NCBI GenBank assembly: GCA_036971475.1
Contig: JBAIZL010000002.1
Coordinates: 335,336,820-335,400,819, forward strand
Direction: 5' to 3'
DNA length: 64,000 bases
DNA from: Prosapia bicincta
Taxonomy: Eukaryota; Arthropoda; Insecta; Hemiptera; Cercopidae
Shown here: one piece after another, positions 9,204-23,100 of the stretch
Layout of the letters: the number at the start of each line of letters is the position of its first letter
How positions within the stretch are numbered: the stretch's first letter is position 1
Program-made: the position numbers and the translations under genes
Notes under the pieces: generated by a model
What the model saw: only the letters and a program-made list of their open reading frames with translations
What the model was told of the DNA's origin: nothing
The model's database searches: none

Positions 9204-11197
9204 ACAACATGGTGACTGTCGGAGCTGCTAACCTTGAAGACAGCGCCCGGTAGCGGCCTATTCGTTCCAAACCTGCCAGAGCAACACGCATTGTTCTCCC
9301 CATCACCATGCTACTTATCTAAAGACATCTGTAAGGCTGCTCGCAAACTCAGTTAATACATACGATAATACCGTCCTTAGAACGCAAAGAGGAGGAAACT
9401 ATTATATTAAAGATATGAAGAAAATACATTGTGTCCTATGTGTAATTGTATAGATTATTCTACACAACATCGCGGGAGGGATTGACAAGCCCTAAGGGCA
9501 GCACTTGGCACGCCGGCCATACTTTGCCCACCATTTAAATAAATCAAATTTATGGTAATGCTCAATATATAAGAAATACAGACTAAGACTAATAAAAAAA
9601 GATGTACGAAGAAATCAGATGTTATCTCATATGTTAACAAAATATACATACTCTTGAATACACATGGAAGTGCTTTTGAAAATTATTGAAGTATAAAACC
9701 TACAAAAAATCTGTCAGCGTTGATCGTACTTCTATGTTAGTCTCACGGAAATCGTCGGAAAAATTCGGTAGAAACAGAGTGCCAAAGCTAATATAAAATA
9801 TATATCCATATGTCAAATGTTTACATTATTATTAGAATTACTAAATGATCTACTCTAGTTCTTCCAATTCACTAGAAGTAAAGTTTCCTTACTTGCTGCT
9901 CTGTACAATTTTACGCTTTAATAAGAAAATGAATAGTTGCATATATGGTACTTAAAAAGATTATAGTTTTAACAGTTGAGAAAAAAACATAGTTTGTTGA
10001 ACAGTCAAAAAATCAAATTTTAAAATGTAATCAATTTTTTTTCATACCTTATCTTCTTCTGCAAAACATTAAATAATATTTACCCATCTTTCGTCGAGCA
10101 GAAAATTGCTTCAAATAGAATGAGTGTTCATAGTTATTGTGAAGGTACAAGGCTAGGAGCTTATATCATGAAACTACACGTTGGTAATTTCACAGTGCAG
10201 TACATTTAATTTTAAGCGCTATAAATTTCTGCGATAGAATATTATTTTGTTATCATAACTATTCCACACTTGGGGGTTGTAAAATAAACTGTAAAAGCTA
10301 GTATGAAGTTAACAATAATTATATAATCGAATTTGTAGACTGCTATTAAGTATTTTTTTAATAAAATGTCCAAAAGAGGTTGTGTACTGCTCTGTTCCTG
10401 TCCAGTGACCAACTTCCTTTAACTAACAGATAATAAATACTTGAAAATATTACATAGTGCAGCAGTGAGATGAATGAAGTTCATAATATTCAATCTTAAT
10501 AATTTTAGCGCTAAATATTGGAAGTCAACTTAATGTTTCGTGAATTCTAGTGCAAGTGGTAAATAAAAACATAATTTTCGGTTTGTCTCCCTTAGTGCAT
10601 AAAAAATTCGCAAATGTTAAAACATATTTTTAGCACCTGCTTAAACATAGTAATCATGGATGTAAAAATACATCTAATGAATTTCTTAGAGATACGAAAG
10701 TGGTTTTATCTTGTCATGGGAATATCTGGTCTTGATTTCTTAGGATTTAATAGTTAAAAAAAAAAAAAACAGTTGTAACAATTTTAAAAGTTTAGTTGAG
10801 CATTTAATAAGTTATCAATATCTTAGTTTCCTCAGATAGTATTTGACGGAAGACACATTTAAAGATAAAATCATTTATTCCACTAAGTTTTATTTCAACA
10901 CTCTATGTTGGCTCCTATTTTAATTATTTCTAACACAGATTGTTTGAGTTTGAATATACCGTAGTGTTGTAATAGTATTAGATAGTGCCCTCCAGGCTTT
11001 ACTGTTCATTTCCTCAATTCATTAAAAATGAGGTGCAACTCGATTTGAGTTGACGTTTAAAATTGTAGTTTTATCCCCAAAATAGGAGGCAGAAAGGTGC
11101 AGTTTTACTTTACTTAGACATAATAGCTTTGTGTCTCTTGATGCTGTACTTTAACAGCTAATAGACGGTATCGTTCATGCAATATATATAATGCACA

Positions 11198-11200
<3 letters not shown>
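9204..11200. other. AT-rich intergenic DNA, no gene seen
   Basis: About 2 kb without a sustained reading frame, RNA gene or clear transposon end. A slightly more GC-rich patch (about 9220-9320) contains no open frame. A 64-codon frame on the minus strand (9455-9649) has no recognisable features. There is an A-run at about 10,757-10,769. Confidence 0.55.

Positions 11201-11255
<55 letters not shown>
11201..11255. repeat. (TA)n microsatellite
   Basis: About 55 bp of alternating TA followed by CACACA. Confidence 0.95.
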
Positions 11256-11265
<10 letters not shown>

Positions 11266-11964
11266 TTTATATTTTCATGTACACTATATGTAAACGTGTG
11301 TTTTGTATGATTGTAAATATTTATTTCATCTCTTATCATTTATCATTATTTAATAATAACCTTAACAAATGCCACTCAAATCTTCCGACCCATTTCTAAG
11401 TACAACTTTGTCCCAACCAAAGACGTCCAATTCAGAACAAGAGCCAACAAAGTCCTGACTGTGATTAATCTTTGTCAGGGGTACAAACGTTTTCCCCCTT
11501 TTTAACTTAGCCGTTGCTCTTTCGATTTATAAATGGCAGTATACAAACCTAAGGCCAATGAGCTGAGTATGCTATATATGTTCCACTACGTGTACGTACA
11601 ACCATTAGTCTGCCGGTGACAGAATTGCACCTGTAAGTGTGAAAAGAACAACTTTAAGTGGGATGCATTGCACCACGTCCACAAGAAAGATATATTTTAC
11701 GTATCCCGCCTATTTCTGTTTCATCTCCAGTCTAAAGGGTAGAGGAGGACGATTATAATACTTCGTAGGGGTGGAGACCTTGTAGTACAATTAAATAAAT
11801 CATTTCTTGTTCACGCTAACATTTGCCAGAGACTTGTTATATTCACGTAATAGTTATATTATTTTGGGAAACCCTCCAAGAACCCTACTGTAATACAGCT
11901 GTAGCAAAAGAGACTCTCTCTTTTGAGTCTTTTTTTTATTTTATTTTGGTGCTTATTATTATGA
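11256..11964. other. Intergenic DNA before the Penelope-like foldback, no gene seen
   Basis: No domain-bearing frame recognised. A 60-codon open frame (11,823-12,005, plus) runs into the left arm of the Penelope-like foldback and has no independent support. TTGGTGCTTATTATTA is directly duplicated at about 11,947 and 11,968, the second copy belonging to the foldback arm. Confidence 0.5.
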
Positions 11965-12257
11965 AATTGGTGCTTATTATTAATACAATGATTAGCAAAA
12001 TTTGATTTATATATTTCTGAATTAATATAGGCATTCAAATGTTCTTTATATCTTTCTTTTAATTTTTTCTTGGTTTGACCTATTTAAGCCTTATTACAGT
12101 TTTCGCATTATAATTTATAAACACCAACGTTTTCATGCATATTAATTATTGTTATTTATTATGTTTATTATTTTCTTATTAGTTTTGTATGCAATTTTAA
12201 TATTTGCATTTTTAAATAATTTGGTGATATTTATTATTTATAGGCCATGAAATAAAA

Positions 12258-12713
12258 AATATCACCAAATTATTTAAAAATGCAAACATCAAAAGTGCAT
12301 ACAAAACTAATAACAAAATAATAAACATAATAAATAACAATAATAAAATAATTAATATGCATGAAAAAGGTGGTGTTTATAAATTAGAGTGCGAAAACTG
12401 TAATAAGGCTTAAATAGGTCAAACCAAGAAAAAATTAAAAGAAAAATATAAAGAACATTTGAATGCCTATATTAATCCATAAATATATAAATCAAATTTT
12501 GCTAATCATTGTATTAATAATAAGCACCAATTTCCAAATATTGAAAATATGAAACTTATAAAAGAAATAAATAAGGGATTAAAAATGAATATATATGAAG
12601 GATTCGAAATATATAAATACAATAATAATAACAAATTAATAAAAGAACAAATACAAACACATTCTAAATTTGATACTATATTCAATGTCTATAATGGTAC
12701 AGCAACAAAATAA
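12258..12713 (+). pseudogene. Penelope-like GIY-YIG endonuclease C-terminal relic
   Basis: One frame reads NITKLFKNANIKSAYKTNNK, then GGVYKLECENCNKA, stop, IGQTKKKLKEKYKEHLNAYI, and on through NFANHCINNKHQF, MNIYEGFEIYKY and HSKFDTIF to a terminal stop at 12,711. This is the signature order of the GIY-YIG domain at the end of Penelope-like polyproteins, which nicks DNA to prime reverse transcription. TAA at 12,411-12,413 replaces the tyrosine of the YIG motif, and a second in-frame TAA lies at 12,480. The opposite-strand copy in the left arm carries the same first stop but not the second (SEIY instead of P-stop-IY), so the first predates the inverted duplication. Dead as a protein. Confidence 0.88.
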
Positions 12714-12804
12714 ATTTGGCAATTTGTATAAATTTAGCAACAATTCTATTTCTAATTTAACATATGTTTTAGGCCTATAGTTTAAATTATTGTAATTTTC
12801 ATTC

Positions 12805-12835
12805 CTGATGATGTTGGTATTGTTTACCGACGAAA
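12805..12835 (+). ncRNA. Hammerhead-ribozyme-like core at the Penelope-like 3' end
   Basis: CTGATGA (12,805-12,811) is the consensus hammerhead box. It is followed by one extra T, a seven-pair helix II (GTTGGTA with TACCGAC, one G-U pair, loop TTGTT) and GAAA (12,832-12,835). Placement about 90 bp after the endonuclease stop agrees with hammerheads known in Penelope-like terminal repeats. The extra T before helix II and the unresolved helices I and III leave activity open. Confidence 0.5.
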
Positions 12836-12907
12836 AGCTTTGGATATAAATTAATAAATATTCTTGTATTTGAATAACCTATGTCGTTTTAGATTATTAA
12901 ACAAGAA

Positions 12908-12910
<3 letters not shown>

Positions 12911-12976
<66 letters not shown>
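12911..12976. repeat. (TA)n microsatellite between the Penelope end and the satellite
   Basis: About 65 bp of alternating AT. A 29-bp linker (AATATTAATAATATTTGGAA then CCCCCCACT) separates it from the first satellite monomer at 13,006. Confidence 0.95.
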
Positions 12977-12982
<6 letters not shown>

Positions 12983-13005
12983 TAATATTTGGAACCCCCC
13001 ACTTA

Positions 13006-16000
13006 TAGCCACTCGCATTACCACATTGACGGGTGTAAGGCTGATACAGGCAGATTAGGGGTTGTTGCACGAACACATAGTGGTATATACCTAATGTACT
13101 GCAGGCATCTTTCTTGGGCACGTAGCCACTCGGATTACCACATTGACGGGTGCAAGGCTAATACAGGCAGATTAAGGGTTGTTGCACGAACACATAGTGG
13201 TATATACCTAACGTACTGCAGTCATCTTTCTTGGGCACGTAGCCACTCGCATTACCACATTGACGGGTGTAAGGCTGTTACAGGCAGATTAAGGGTTGTT
13301 GCACGAACACATAGTGGTGTATACCTAATGTACTGCAGGCATCTCTCTTGGGCACGTAGCTACTCGCATTACCACATTGACGGGTGTAAGGCTGTTACAG
13401 GCAGATTAAGGGTTGTTGCACGAACACATAGTGGTATATACCTAACGTACTGCAGGCATCTCTCTTGGGCACGTAGCCACTCGCATTACCACATTGACGG
13501 GTGTAAGGCTGATACAGGCAGATTAGGGGATGTTGCACGATCACATAGTGGTAAATACCTAATGTACTGCAGGCATCTTTCTTGGGCACGTAGTCACTCC
13601 CATTACCACATTGACGGGTGTAAGGCTGATACAGGCAGATTAGGGGTTGTTGCACGAACAAATAGTGGTATATACCTAACGTACTGCAGTCATCTATCTT
13701 GGGCACGTAGCCACTCGCATTACCACATTGACGGGTGTAAGGCTGTTACAGGCAGATTAAGGGTTGTTGCACGAACACATAGTGGTGTATACCTAATGTA
13801 CTGCAGGCATCTCTCTTGGGCACGTAGCCACTCGCATTACCACATTGACGGGTGTAAGGCTGATACAGGCAGATTAGGGGTTGTTGCACAAACACATAGT
13901 GGTATATACCTAATGTACTGCAGTCATCTTTTTTGGGCACGTAGCCACTCGCATTACCACATTGACGGGTGTAAGGCTGATACAGGCAGATTAGGGGTTG
14001 TTGCACGAACACATAGTGGTATATACCTAACGTACTGCAGTCATCTTTCTTGGGCACGTAGCCACTCGCATTACCACATTGACGGGTGTAAGGCTGATAC
14101 AGGCAGATTAGGGGTTGTTGCACGAACACATAGTGGTATATACCTAACGTACTGCAGTCATCTTTCTTGGGCACGTAGCCACTCGCATTACCACATTGAC
14201 GGGTGTAAGGCTGATACAGGCAGATTAGGGGTTGTTGCACGAACACATAGTGGTATATACCTAATGTACTGCAGGCATCTTTCTTGGGCACGTAGCCACT
14301 CGCATTACCACATTGACGGGTGCAAGGCTAATACAGGCAGATTAAGGGTTGTTGCACGAACACATAGTGGTATATACCTAACGTACTGCAGTCATCTTTC
14401 TTGGGCACGTAGCCACTCGCATTACCACATTGACGGGTGTAAGGCTGTTAAAGGCAGATTAAGGGTTGTTGCACGAACACATAGTGGTGTATACCTAATG
14501 TACTGCAGGCATCTCTCTTGGGCACGTAGCCACTCGCATTACCACATTGACGGGTGTAAGGCTGTTACAGGCAGATTAAGGGTTGTTGCACGAACACATA
14601 GTGGTATATACCTAACGTACTGCAGGCATCTCTCTTGGGCACGTAGCCACTCGCATTACCACATTGACGGGTGTAAGGCTGTTACAGGCAGATTAGGGGT
14701 TGTTGCACGAACACATAGTGGTGTATACCTAACGTACTGCAGGCATCTTTCTTGGGCACGTAGCCACTCGCATTACCACATTGACGGGTGTAAGGCTGAT
14801 ACAGGCAGATTAGGGGTTGTTGCACGAACACATAGTGGTATATACCTAACGTATGCAGTCATCTTTCTTGGGCACGTAGCCACTCGCATTACCACATTGA
14901 CGGGTGTAAGGCTGATACAGGCAGATTAGGGGTTGTTGCACGAACACATAGTGGTATATACCTAACGTACTGCAGTCATATTTCTTGGGCACGTAGCCAC
15001 TCGCATTACCACATTGACGGGTGTAAGGCTGTTACAGGCAGATTAAGGGTTGTTGCACGAAAACATAGTGGTGTATACCTAATGTACTGCAGTCATCTTT
15101 CTTGGGCACGTAGCCACAAGCATTACCACATTGACGGGTGTAAGGCTGATACAGGCAGATTAGGGGTTGTTGCACGAACACATGGTTGTATATACCTAAC
15201 GTACTGCAGTCATCTTTCTTGGGCACGTAGCCTCAAGCATTACCACATTGACGGGTGTAAGGCTGATACAGGCAGATTAGGGGTTGTTGCACGAACACAT
15301 AGTGGTATATACCTAATGTACTGCAGGCATCTTTCTTGGGCACGTAGCCACTCGCATTACCACATTGCCAGGTGTAAGGCTGATACAGGCAGATTAGGGG
15401 TTGTTGCACGAACACATAGTGGTATATACCTAACGTACTGCAGTCATCTTTCTTGGGCACGTAGCCACTCGCATTACCACATTGACGGGTGTAAGGCTGA
15501 TACAGGCAGATTAGGGGTTGTTGCACGAACACATAGTGGTATATACCTAATGTACTGCAGGCATCTTTCTTGGGCACGTAGCCACTCGCATTACCACATT
15601 GACGGGTGTAAGGCTGATACAGGCAGATTAGCGGTTGTTGCACGAACACGAACACATAGTGGTATATACCTAACGTACTGCAGTCATCTTTCTTGGGCAC
15701 GTAGCCACTCGCATTACTACATTGACGGGTGTAAGGCTGATACAGGCAGATTAGGGGTTGTTGCACGAACACATAGTGGTATATACCTAATGTACTGCAG
15801 GCATCTTTCTTGGGCACGTAGCCGTTCGGATTACCACATTGACGGGTGCAAGGCTAATACAGGCAGATTAAGGGTTGTTGCACGAACACATAGTGGTATA
15901 TACCTAACGTACTGCAGTCATCTTTCTTGGGCACGTAGCCACTCGCATTACCACATTGACGGGTGTAAGGCTGTTACAGGCAGATTAAGGGTTGTTGCAC

Positions 16001-17520
16001 GAACACATAGTGGTGTATACCTAATGTACTGCAGGCATCTCTCTTGGGCACGTAGCCACTCGCATTACCACATTGACGGGTGTAAGGCTGTTACAGGCAG
16101 ATTAAGGGTTGTTGCACGAACACATAGTGGTATATACCTAACGTACTGCAGGCATCTCTCTTGGGCACGTAGCCACTCGCATTACCACATTGACGGGTGT
16201 AAGGCTGTTACAGGCAGATTAGGGGTTGTTGCACGAACACATAGTGGTGTATACCTAACGTACTGCAGGCATCTTTCTTGGGCACGTAGCCACTCGCATT
16301 ACCACATTGACGGGTGTAAGGCTGTTACAGGCAGATTAGGGGTTGTTGCACGAACACATAGTGGTATATACCTAATGTACTGCAGGCATCTCTCTTGGGC
16401 ACGTAGCCACTCGCATTACCACATTGACGGGTGTAAGGCTGTTACAGGCAGATTAAGGGTTGTTGCACGAACACATAGTGGTGTATACCTAATGTACTGC
16501 AGGCATCTCTCTTGGGCACGTAGCCACTCGCATTACCACATTGACGGGTGTAAGGCTGTTACAGGCAGATTAAGGGTTGTTGCACGAACACATAGTGGTA
16601 TATACCTAACGTACTGCAGGCATATTTCTTGGGCACGTAGCCACTCGCATTACCACATTGACGGGTGTAAGGCTGTTACAGGCAGATTAAGGGTTGTTGC
16701 ACGAACACATAGTGGTATATACCTAATGTACTGCAGGCATCTCTCTTGGGCTCGTAGCCGCTCGCATTACCACATTGACGGGTGTAAGGCTGTTACAGGC
16801 AGATTAAGGGTTGTTGCACAAACACATAGTGGTATATACCTAATGTACTGCAGGCATCTCTCTTGGGCTCGTAGCCGCTCGCATTACCACATTGACGGGT
16901 GTAAGGCTGTTACAGGCAGATTAGGGGTTGTTGCACAAACACATAGTGGTATATACCTAATGTACTAAAGGCATCTTTCTTGGGCACGTAGCCACTCGTA
17001 TTACCACATTGACGGGTGTAAGGCTGTTACAGGCAGATTAGGGGTTGTTGCACAAACACATAGTGGTATATACCTAATGTACTGCAGGCATCTTTCTTGG
17101 GCACGTAGCCACTCGCATTACCACATTGACGGGTGTAAGGCTGATACAGGCAGATTAGGGGTTGTTGCACAAACACATAGTGGTATATACCTAATGTCCT
17201 GCAGGCATCTTTCTTGGGCACGTAGCCACTCGCATTACCACATTGTCGGGTGTAAGGCTGATACACTCAGATTAGGGGTTGTTGCACAAACACATAGTGG
17301 TATATACCTAATGTACTGCAGGCATCTTTCTTGGGCACGTAGCCACTCGCATTACCACATTGGCGGGTGTAAGGCTGTTACAGGCAGATTAGGGGTTGTT
17401 GCACAAAAACATAGTGGTATATACCTAATGTACTGCAGGCATCTTTCTTGGGCACGTAGCCACTCGCATTACCACATTGACGGGTGTAAGGCTGATACAG
17501 GCAAATTAGGGGTTGTTGCA
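13006..17520. repeat. Satellite sub-block 1 (CAGTCATC / AAGGGTT variants)
   Basis: Monomers here often carry CTGCAGTCATC instead of CTGCAGGCATC, with AAGGGTT and GCTAATACA. The order of variants around 13,120-13,450 recurs near 14,300-14,700 and 15,830-16,250, an early higher-order pattern. A 6-bp in-phase insertion (CGAACA duplicated) lies near 15,640-15,655 and a 1-bp deletion at about 14,853. Confidence 0.7.
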
Positions 17521-20130
17521 TGAACACATAGTGGTGTATACCTAACGTACTGCAGGCATCTATCTTGGGCACGTAGCCACTCGCATTACCACATTGACGG
17601 GTGTAAGGCTGATACAGGCAGATAACAGGGTTGTTGCACGAACACATAGTGGTATATACCTAATGTACTGCAGGCATCTTTCTTGGGCACGTAGCCACTC
17701 GCTTTACCACATTGACGGGTGTAAGGCTGATACAGGCAGATTAGGGGTTGTTGCACGAACACATAGTGGTGTATACCTAACGTACTGCAGGCATCTTTCT
17801 TGGGCACGTAGCCACTCGCATTACCACATTGACGGGTGTAAGGCTGTTACAGGCAGATTAGGGGTTGTTGCACGAACACATAGTGGTGTATACCTAACGT
17901 ACTGCAGGCATCTTTCTTGGGCACGTAGCCACTCGCATTACCACATTGACGGGTGTAAGGCTGATACAGGCAGATTAGGGGTTGTTGCACGAACACATAG
18001 TGGTATATACCTAATGTACTGCAGGCATCTTTCTTGGGCACGTAGCCACTCGCATTACCACATTGACGGGTGTAAGACTGATACAGGCAGATTAGGGGTT
18101 GTTGCACGAACATATAGTGGTATATACCTAATGTACTGCAGGTATCTTTCTTGGGCTCGTAGCCACTCGCATTACCACATTGACGGGTGTAAGGCTGATA
18201 CAGGCAGATTAGGGGTTGTTGCACGAACACATAGTGGTGTATACCTAACGTACTGCAGGCATCTTTCTTGGGCACGTAGCCACTCGCATTACCACATTGA
18301 CGGGTGTAAGGCTGTTACAGGCAGATTAGGGGTTGTTGCACGAACACATAGTGGTGTATACCTAACGTACTGCAGGCATCTTTCTTGGGCTCGTAGCCAC
18401 TGGCATTACCACATTGACGGGTGTAAGGCTGTTACAGGCAGATTAGGGGTTGTTGCACGAACACATAGTGGTGTATACCTAACGTACTGCAGGCATCTTT
18501 CTTGGGCACGTAGCCACTCGCATTACCACATTGACGGGTGTAAGGCTGTTACAGGCAGATTAGGGGTTGTTGCACGAACACATAGTGGTGTATACCTAAC
18601 GTACTCTAGGCATCTTTCTTGGGCACGTTGCCACTCGCATTACCACATTGACGGGTGTAAGGCTGTTACAGGCAGATTTGGGGTTGTTGCACAAACACAT
18701 AGTGGTGTATACCTAATGTACTGCAGGCATTTTTCTTGGGCACGTAGCCACTCGCATTACCACATTGACGGGTGTAAGGCTGTTACAGGCAGATTAGGGG
18801 TTGTTGCACTAACACATAGTGGTGTATACCTAACGTACTGCAGGCATCTTTCTTGGGCACGTAGCCACTCGCATTACCACATTGACGGGTGTAAGGCTGT
18901 TATAGGCAGATTAGGGGTTGTTGCACGAACACATAGTGGTATATACCTAATGTACTGCAGGCATCTTTCTTGGGCACGTAGCCACTCGCATTACCACATT
19001 GACGGGTGTAAGGCTGTTACAGGCAGATTAGGGGATGTTGCACAAACACATAGTGGTGTATACCTAACGTACTGCAGGCATCTTTCTTGGGCACGTAGCC
19101 ACTCGCATTACCACATTGACGGGTGTAAGGCTGTTACAGGCAGATTAAAGGTTGTTGCACGAACACATAGTGGTATATACCTAACGTACTGCAGGAATCT
19201 TTCTTGGGCACGAAGCCGCTCGCATTACCACATTGACGGGTGTAAGGCTGTTACAGGCAGATTAGGGGTTGTTGCACAAACACATAGTGGTGTATACCTA
19301 ACGTACTGCAGGCATCTTTCTTGGGCACGTAGCCACTCGCATTACCACATTGACGGGTGTAAGGCTGTTACAGGCAGATTAGGGGTTGTTGCACAAACCC
19401 ATAGTGGTGTATACCTAACGTACTGCAGGCATCTTTCTTGGGCACGTAGCCACTCGCATTACCACATTGATGGGTGCAAGGCTGATACAGGCAGATTAGG
19501 GGTTGTTGCACAAACACATAGTGGTGTATACCTAACGTACTGCAGGCATCTTTCTTGGGCACGTAGCCACTCGCATTACCACATTGACGGGGGTAAGGCT
19601 GATACAGGCAGATTAGGGGTTGTTGCACAAACACATAGTGGTGTATACCTAATGTACTGCAGGCATCTCTCTTGGGCTCGTAGCCACTCGCATTACCACA
19701 TTGACGGGTGTAAGGCTGATACAGGCAGATTAGGGGTTGTTGCACAAACACATAGTGGTGTATACCTAATGAACTGCAGGCATCTTTCTTGGGCACGTAG
19801 CCACTCGCATTACCACATTGACGGGTGTAAGGCTGATAGAGGCAGATTAGGGGTTGTTGCACGAACACATAGTGGTATATACCTAATGTACTGCAGGCAT
19901 CTTTCTTGGGCACGTAGCCACTCGCATTACCACATTGACGGGTGTAAGGCTGATAGAGGTAGATTAGGGGTTGTTGCACGAACACATAGTGGTATATACC
20001 TAATGTACTGCAGGCATCATTCTTGGGCACGTAGCCACTCGCATACCACATTGACGGGTGTAAGGCTGATAGAGGCAGATTAGGGGTTGTTGCACGAACA
20101 CATAGTGGTATATACCTAACGTACTGCAGG
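17521..20130. repeat. Satellite sub-block 2 (GTGTATACC / CACAAACACA variants)
   Basis: Most monomers carry GTGGTGTATACC, many with TTGCACAAACACATAG and GCTGTTACAGG. One rare monomer with ATTGATGGGTGCAAGG starts its marker at 19,466 and recurs at 34,312 and 36,769 inside sub-block 3. Small indels near 17,620 and 20,043 shift the phase by a base or so. Confidence 0.7.
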
Positions 20131-23100
20131 CATCTTTCTTGGGCACGTAGCCACTCGCATTACCACATTGACGGGTGTAAGGCTGTTACAGGCAGATTAG
20201 GGGTTGTTGCACGAACACATAGTGGTATATACCTAATGTACTGCAGGCATCTTTCTTGGGCACGTAGCCACTCGCATTACCACATTGACGGGTGTAAGGC
20301 TGTTACAGGCAGATTAGGGGTTGTTGCACGAACACATAGTGGTATATACCTAATGTACTGCAGGCATCTTTCTTGGGCACGTAGCCACTCGCATTACCAC
20401 ATTGACGGGTGTAAGGCTGATACAGGCAGATTAGGGGTTGTTGCACGAACACATAGTAGTATATACCTAACGTACTGCAGGCATCTTTTTTGGGCACGTA
20501 GCCACTCGCATTACCACATTGACGGGTGTAAGGCTGATACAGGCAGATTAGGGGTTGTTGCACAAACACATAGTGGTATATACCTAACGTACTGCAGGCA
20601 TCTCTCTTGGGCACGTAGCCACTCGCATTACCACATTGACGGGTGTAAGGCTGATACAGGCAGATTAGGGGTTGTTGCACGAACACATAGTGGTATATAC
20701 CTAATGTACTGCAGGCATCTTTCTTGGGCACGTAGCCACTCGCATTATCACATTGACGGGTGTAAGGCTGATACAGGCAGATTAGGGGTTGTTGCACGAA
20801 CACATAGTGGTATATACCTAACGTACTGCAGGCATCTTTCTTGGGCTCGTAGCCACTCGCATTACCACATTGACGGGTGTAAGGCAGATACAGGCAGATT
20901 AGGGGTTGTTGCACGAACACATAGTGGTATATACCTAACGTACTGTAGGCATCTTTCTTGGGCACGTAGCCACTCGCATTACCACATTGACGGGGGTAAG
21001 GCTGATACAGGCAGATTAGGGGTTGTTGCACGAACACATAGAGGTATATACCTAACGTACTGCAAGCATCTCTCTTGGGCTCGTAGCCACTCGCATTACC
21101 ACATTGACGGGTGTAAGGCTGTTACAGGCAGATTAGGGGTTGTTGCACGAACACATAGTGGTATATACCTAACGTACTGCAGGCATCTCTCTTGGGCTCG
21201 TAGCCACTCGCATTACAACATTGACGGGTGTAAGGCTGATACAGGCAGATTAGGGGTTGTTGCACGAACACATAGTGGTATATATCTAACGCACTGCAGG
21301 CATCTCTCTTGGGCTCGTAGCCACTCGCATTACCACAATGACGGGTGTAAGGCTGTTACAGGCAGATTAGGGGTTGTTGCACGAACACATAGTGGTATAT
21401 ACCTAACGTACTGTAGGCATCTTTCTTGGGCACGTAGCCACTCGCATTACCACATTGACGGGTGTAAGGCTGATACAGGCAGATTAGGGGTTGTTGCACG
21501 AACACATAGTGGTATATACCTAACGCACTGCAGGCATCTCTCTTGGGCTCGTAGCCACTCGCATTACCACATTGACGGGTGTAAGGCTGTTACAGGCAGA
21601 TTAGGGGTTGTTGCACGAACACATAGTGGTATATACCTAACGTACTGCAGGCATCTCTCTTGGGCTCGTAGCCACTCGCATTACAACATTGACGGGTGTA
21701 AGGCTGATACAGGCAGATTAGGGGTTGTTGCACGAACACATAGTGGTATATACCTAACGTACTGCAGGCATCTTTCTTGGGCACGTAGCCACTCGCATTA
21801 CCACATTGACGGGTGTAAGGCTGATACAGGCAGATTAGGGGTTGTTGCACGAACACATAGTGGTATATACCTAACGTACTGCAGGCATCTCTCTTGGGCT
21901 CGTAGCCACTCGCATTACCACATTGACGGGTGTAAGGCTGATACAGGCAGATTAGGGGTTGTTGCACGAACACATAGTGGTATATACCTAACGTACTGCA
22001 GGCATCTCTCTTGGGCACGCAGCCACTCGCATTACCACATTGACGGGTGTAAGGCTGATACAGGCAGATTAGGAGTTGTTGCACGAACACATAGTGGTAT
22101 ATACCTAACGTACTGCAGGCATCTCTCTTGGGCACGTAGCCACTCGCATTACCACATTGACGGGTGTAAGGCTGATACAGGCAGATTAGGGGTTGTTGCA
22201 CGATCACATAGTGGTATATACCTAACGTACTGCAGGCATCTTTCTTGGGCACAAAGCCACTCGCATTACCACATTGGCGGGTGTAAGGCTGTTACAGGCA
22301 GATTAGGGGTTGTTGCACGAACACATAGTGGTATATACCTAACGCACTGCAGGCATCTTTCTTGGGTACGTAGCCACTCGGATTACCACATTGACGGGTG
22401 TAAGGCTGATACAGGCAGATTAAGGGTTGTTGCACGAACACATAGTGGTATATACCTAACGTACTGCATGCATCTTTCTTGGGCACGTAGCCACTCGGAT
22501 TACCACATTGACGGGTGTAAGGCTGATACAGGCAGATTAAGGGTTGTTGCACGAACACATAGTGGTATATACCTAATGTACTGCAGGCATCTTTCTTGGG
22601 CACGTAGCCACTCGCATTACCACATTGACGGGTGTAAGTCTGATACAGGCAGATTAAGGCTGGTTGCACGAACACATAGTGGTATATACCTAATGTACTG
22701 CAGGCATCTTTCTTGGGCACGTAGCCACTCGCTTTACCACATTGACGGGTGTAAGGCTGATACAGGCAGATTAAGGGTTGTTGCACGAACACATAGTGGT
22801 ATATACCTAACGTACTGCAGGCATCTTTCTTGGGCACGTAGCCACTCGGATTACCACATTGACGGGTGTAAGGCTGATACAGGCAGATTAGGGGTTGTTG
22901 CACGAACACATAGTGGTATATACCTAACGTACTGCAGGCATCTTTCTTGGGCACGTAGCCACTCGGATTACCACATTGACGGGTGTAAGGCTGATACAGG
23001 CAGATTAGGGGTTGTTGCACGAACACATAGTGGTATATACCTAACGTACTGCAGGCATCTCTCTTGGGCACGTAGCCACTCGCATTACCACATTGACGGG

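Larger units (their letters stand above)
11965..12912 (+). mobile_element. Penelope-like retroelement relic with head-to-head inverted 3' portions
   Basis: A long inverted repeat has its left arm at about 11,965-12,237 and right arm at about 12,252-12,534, with a centre of roughly 14 bp. Both arms encode the same GIY-YIG endonuclease region of a Penelope-like element, one on each strand. Right of the foldback the element continues to its 3' end with a hammerhead-like motif at 12,805 and ends at ACAAGAAAACATAT, where (TA)n begins. The reverse transcriptase portion is absent, so this is a 5'-truncated copy. Partial inverted copies are common for Penelope-like elements. Arms differ by scattered substitutions and small indels, so this inversion is older than that at 5444-5726. 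Confidence 0.82.

Noticed and set aside
9455..9649. 64-codon minus-strand frame with hydrophobic stretch
   Set aside because: Hydrophobic runs are expected by chance in AT-rich DNA; no homology or gene structure supports it.
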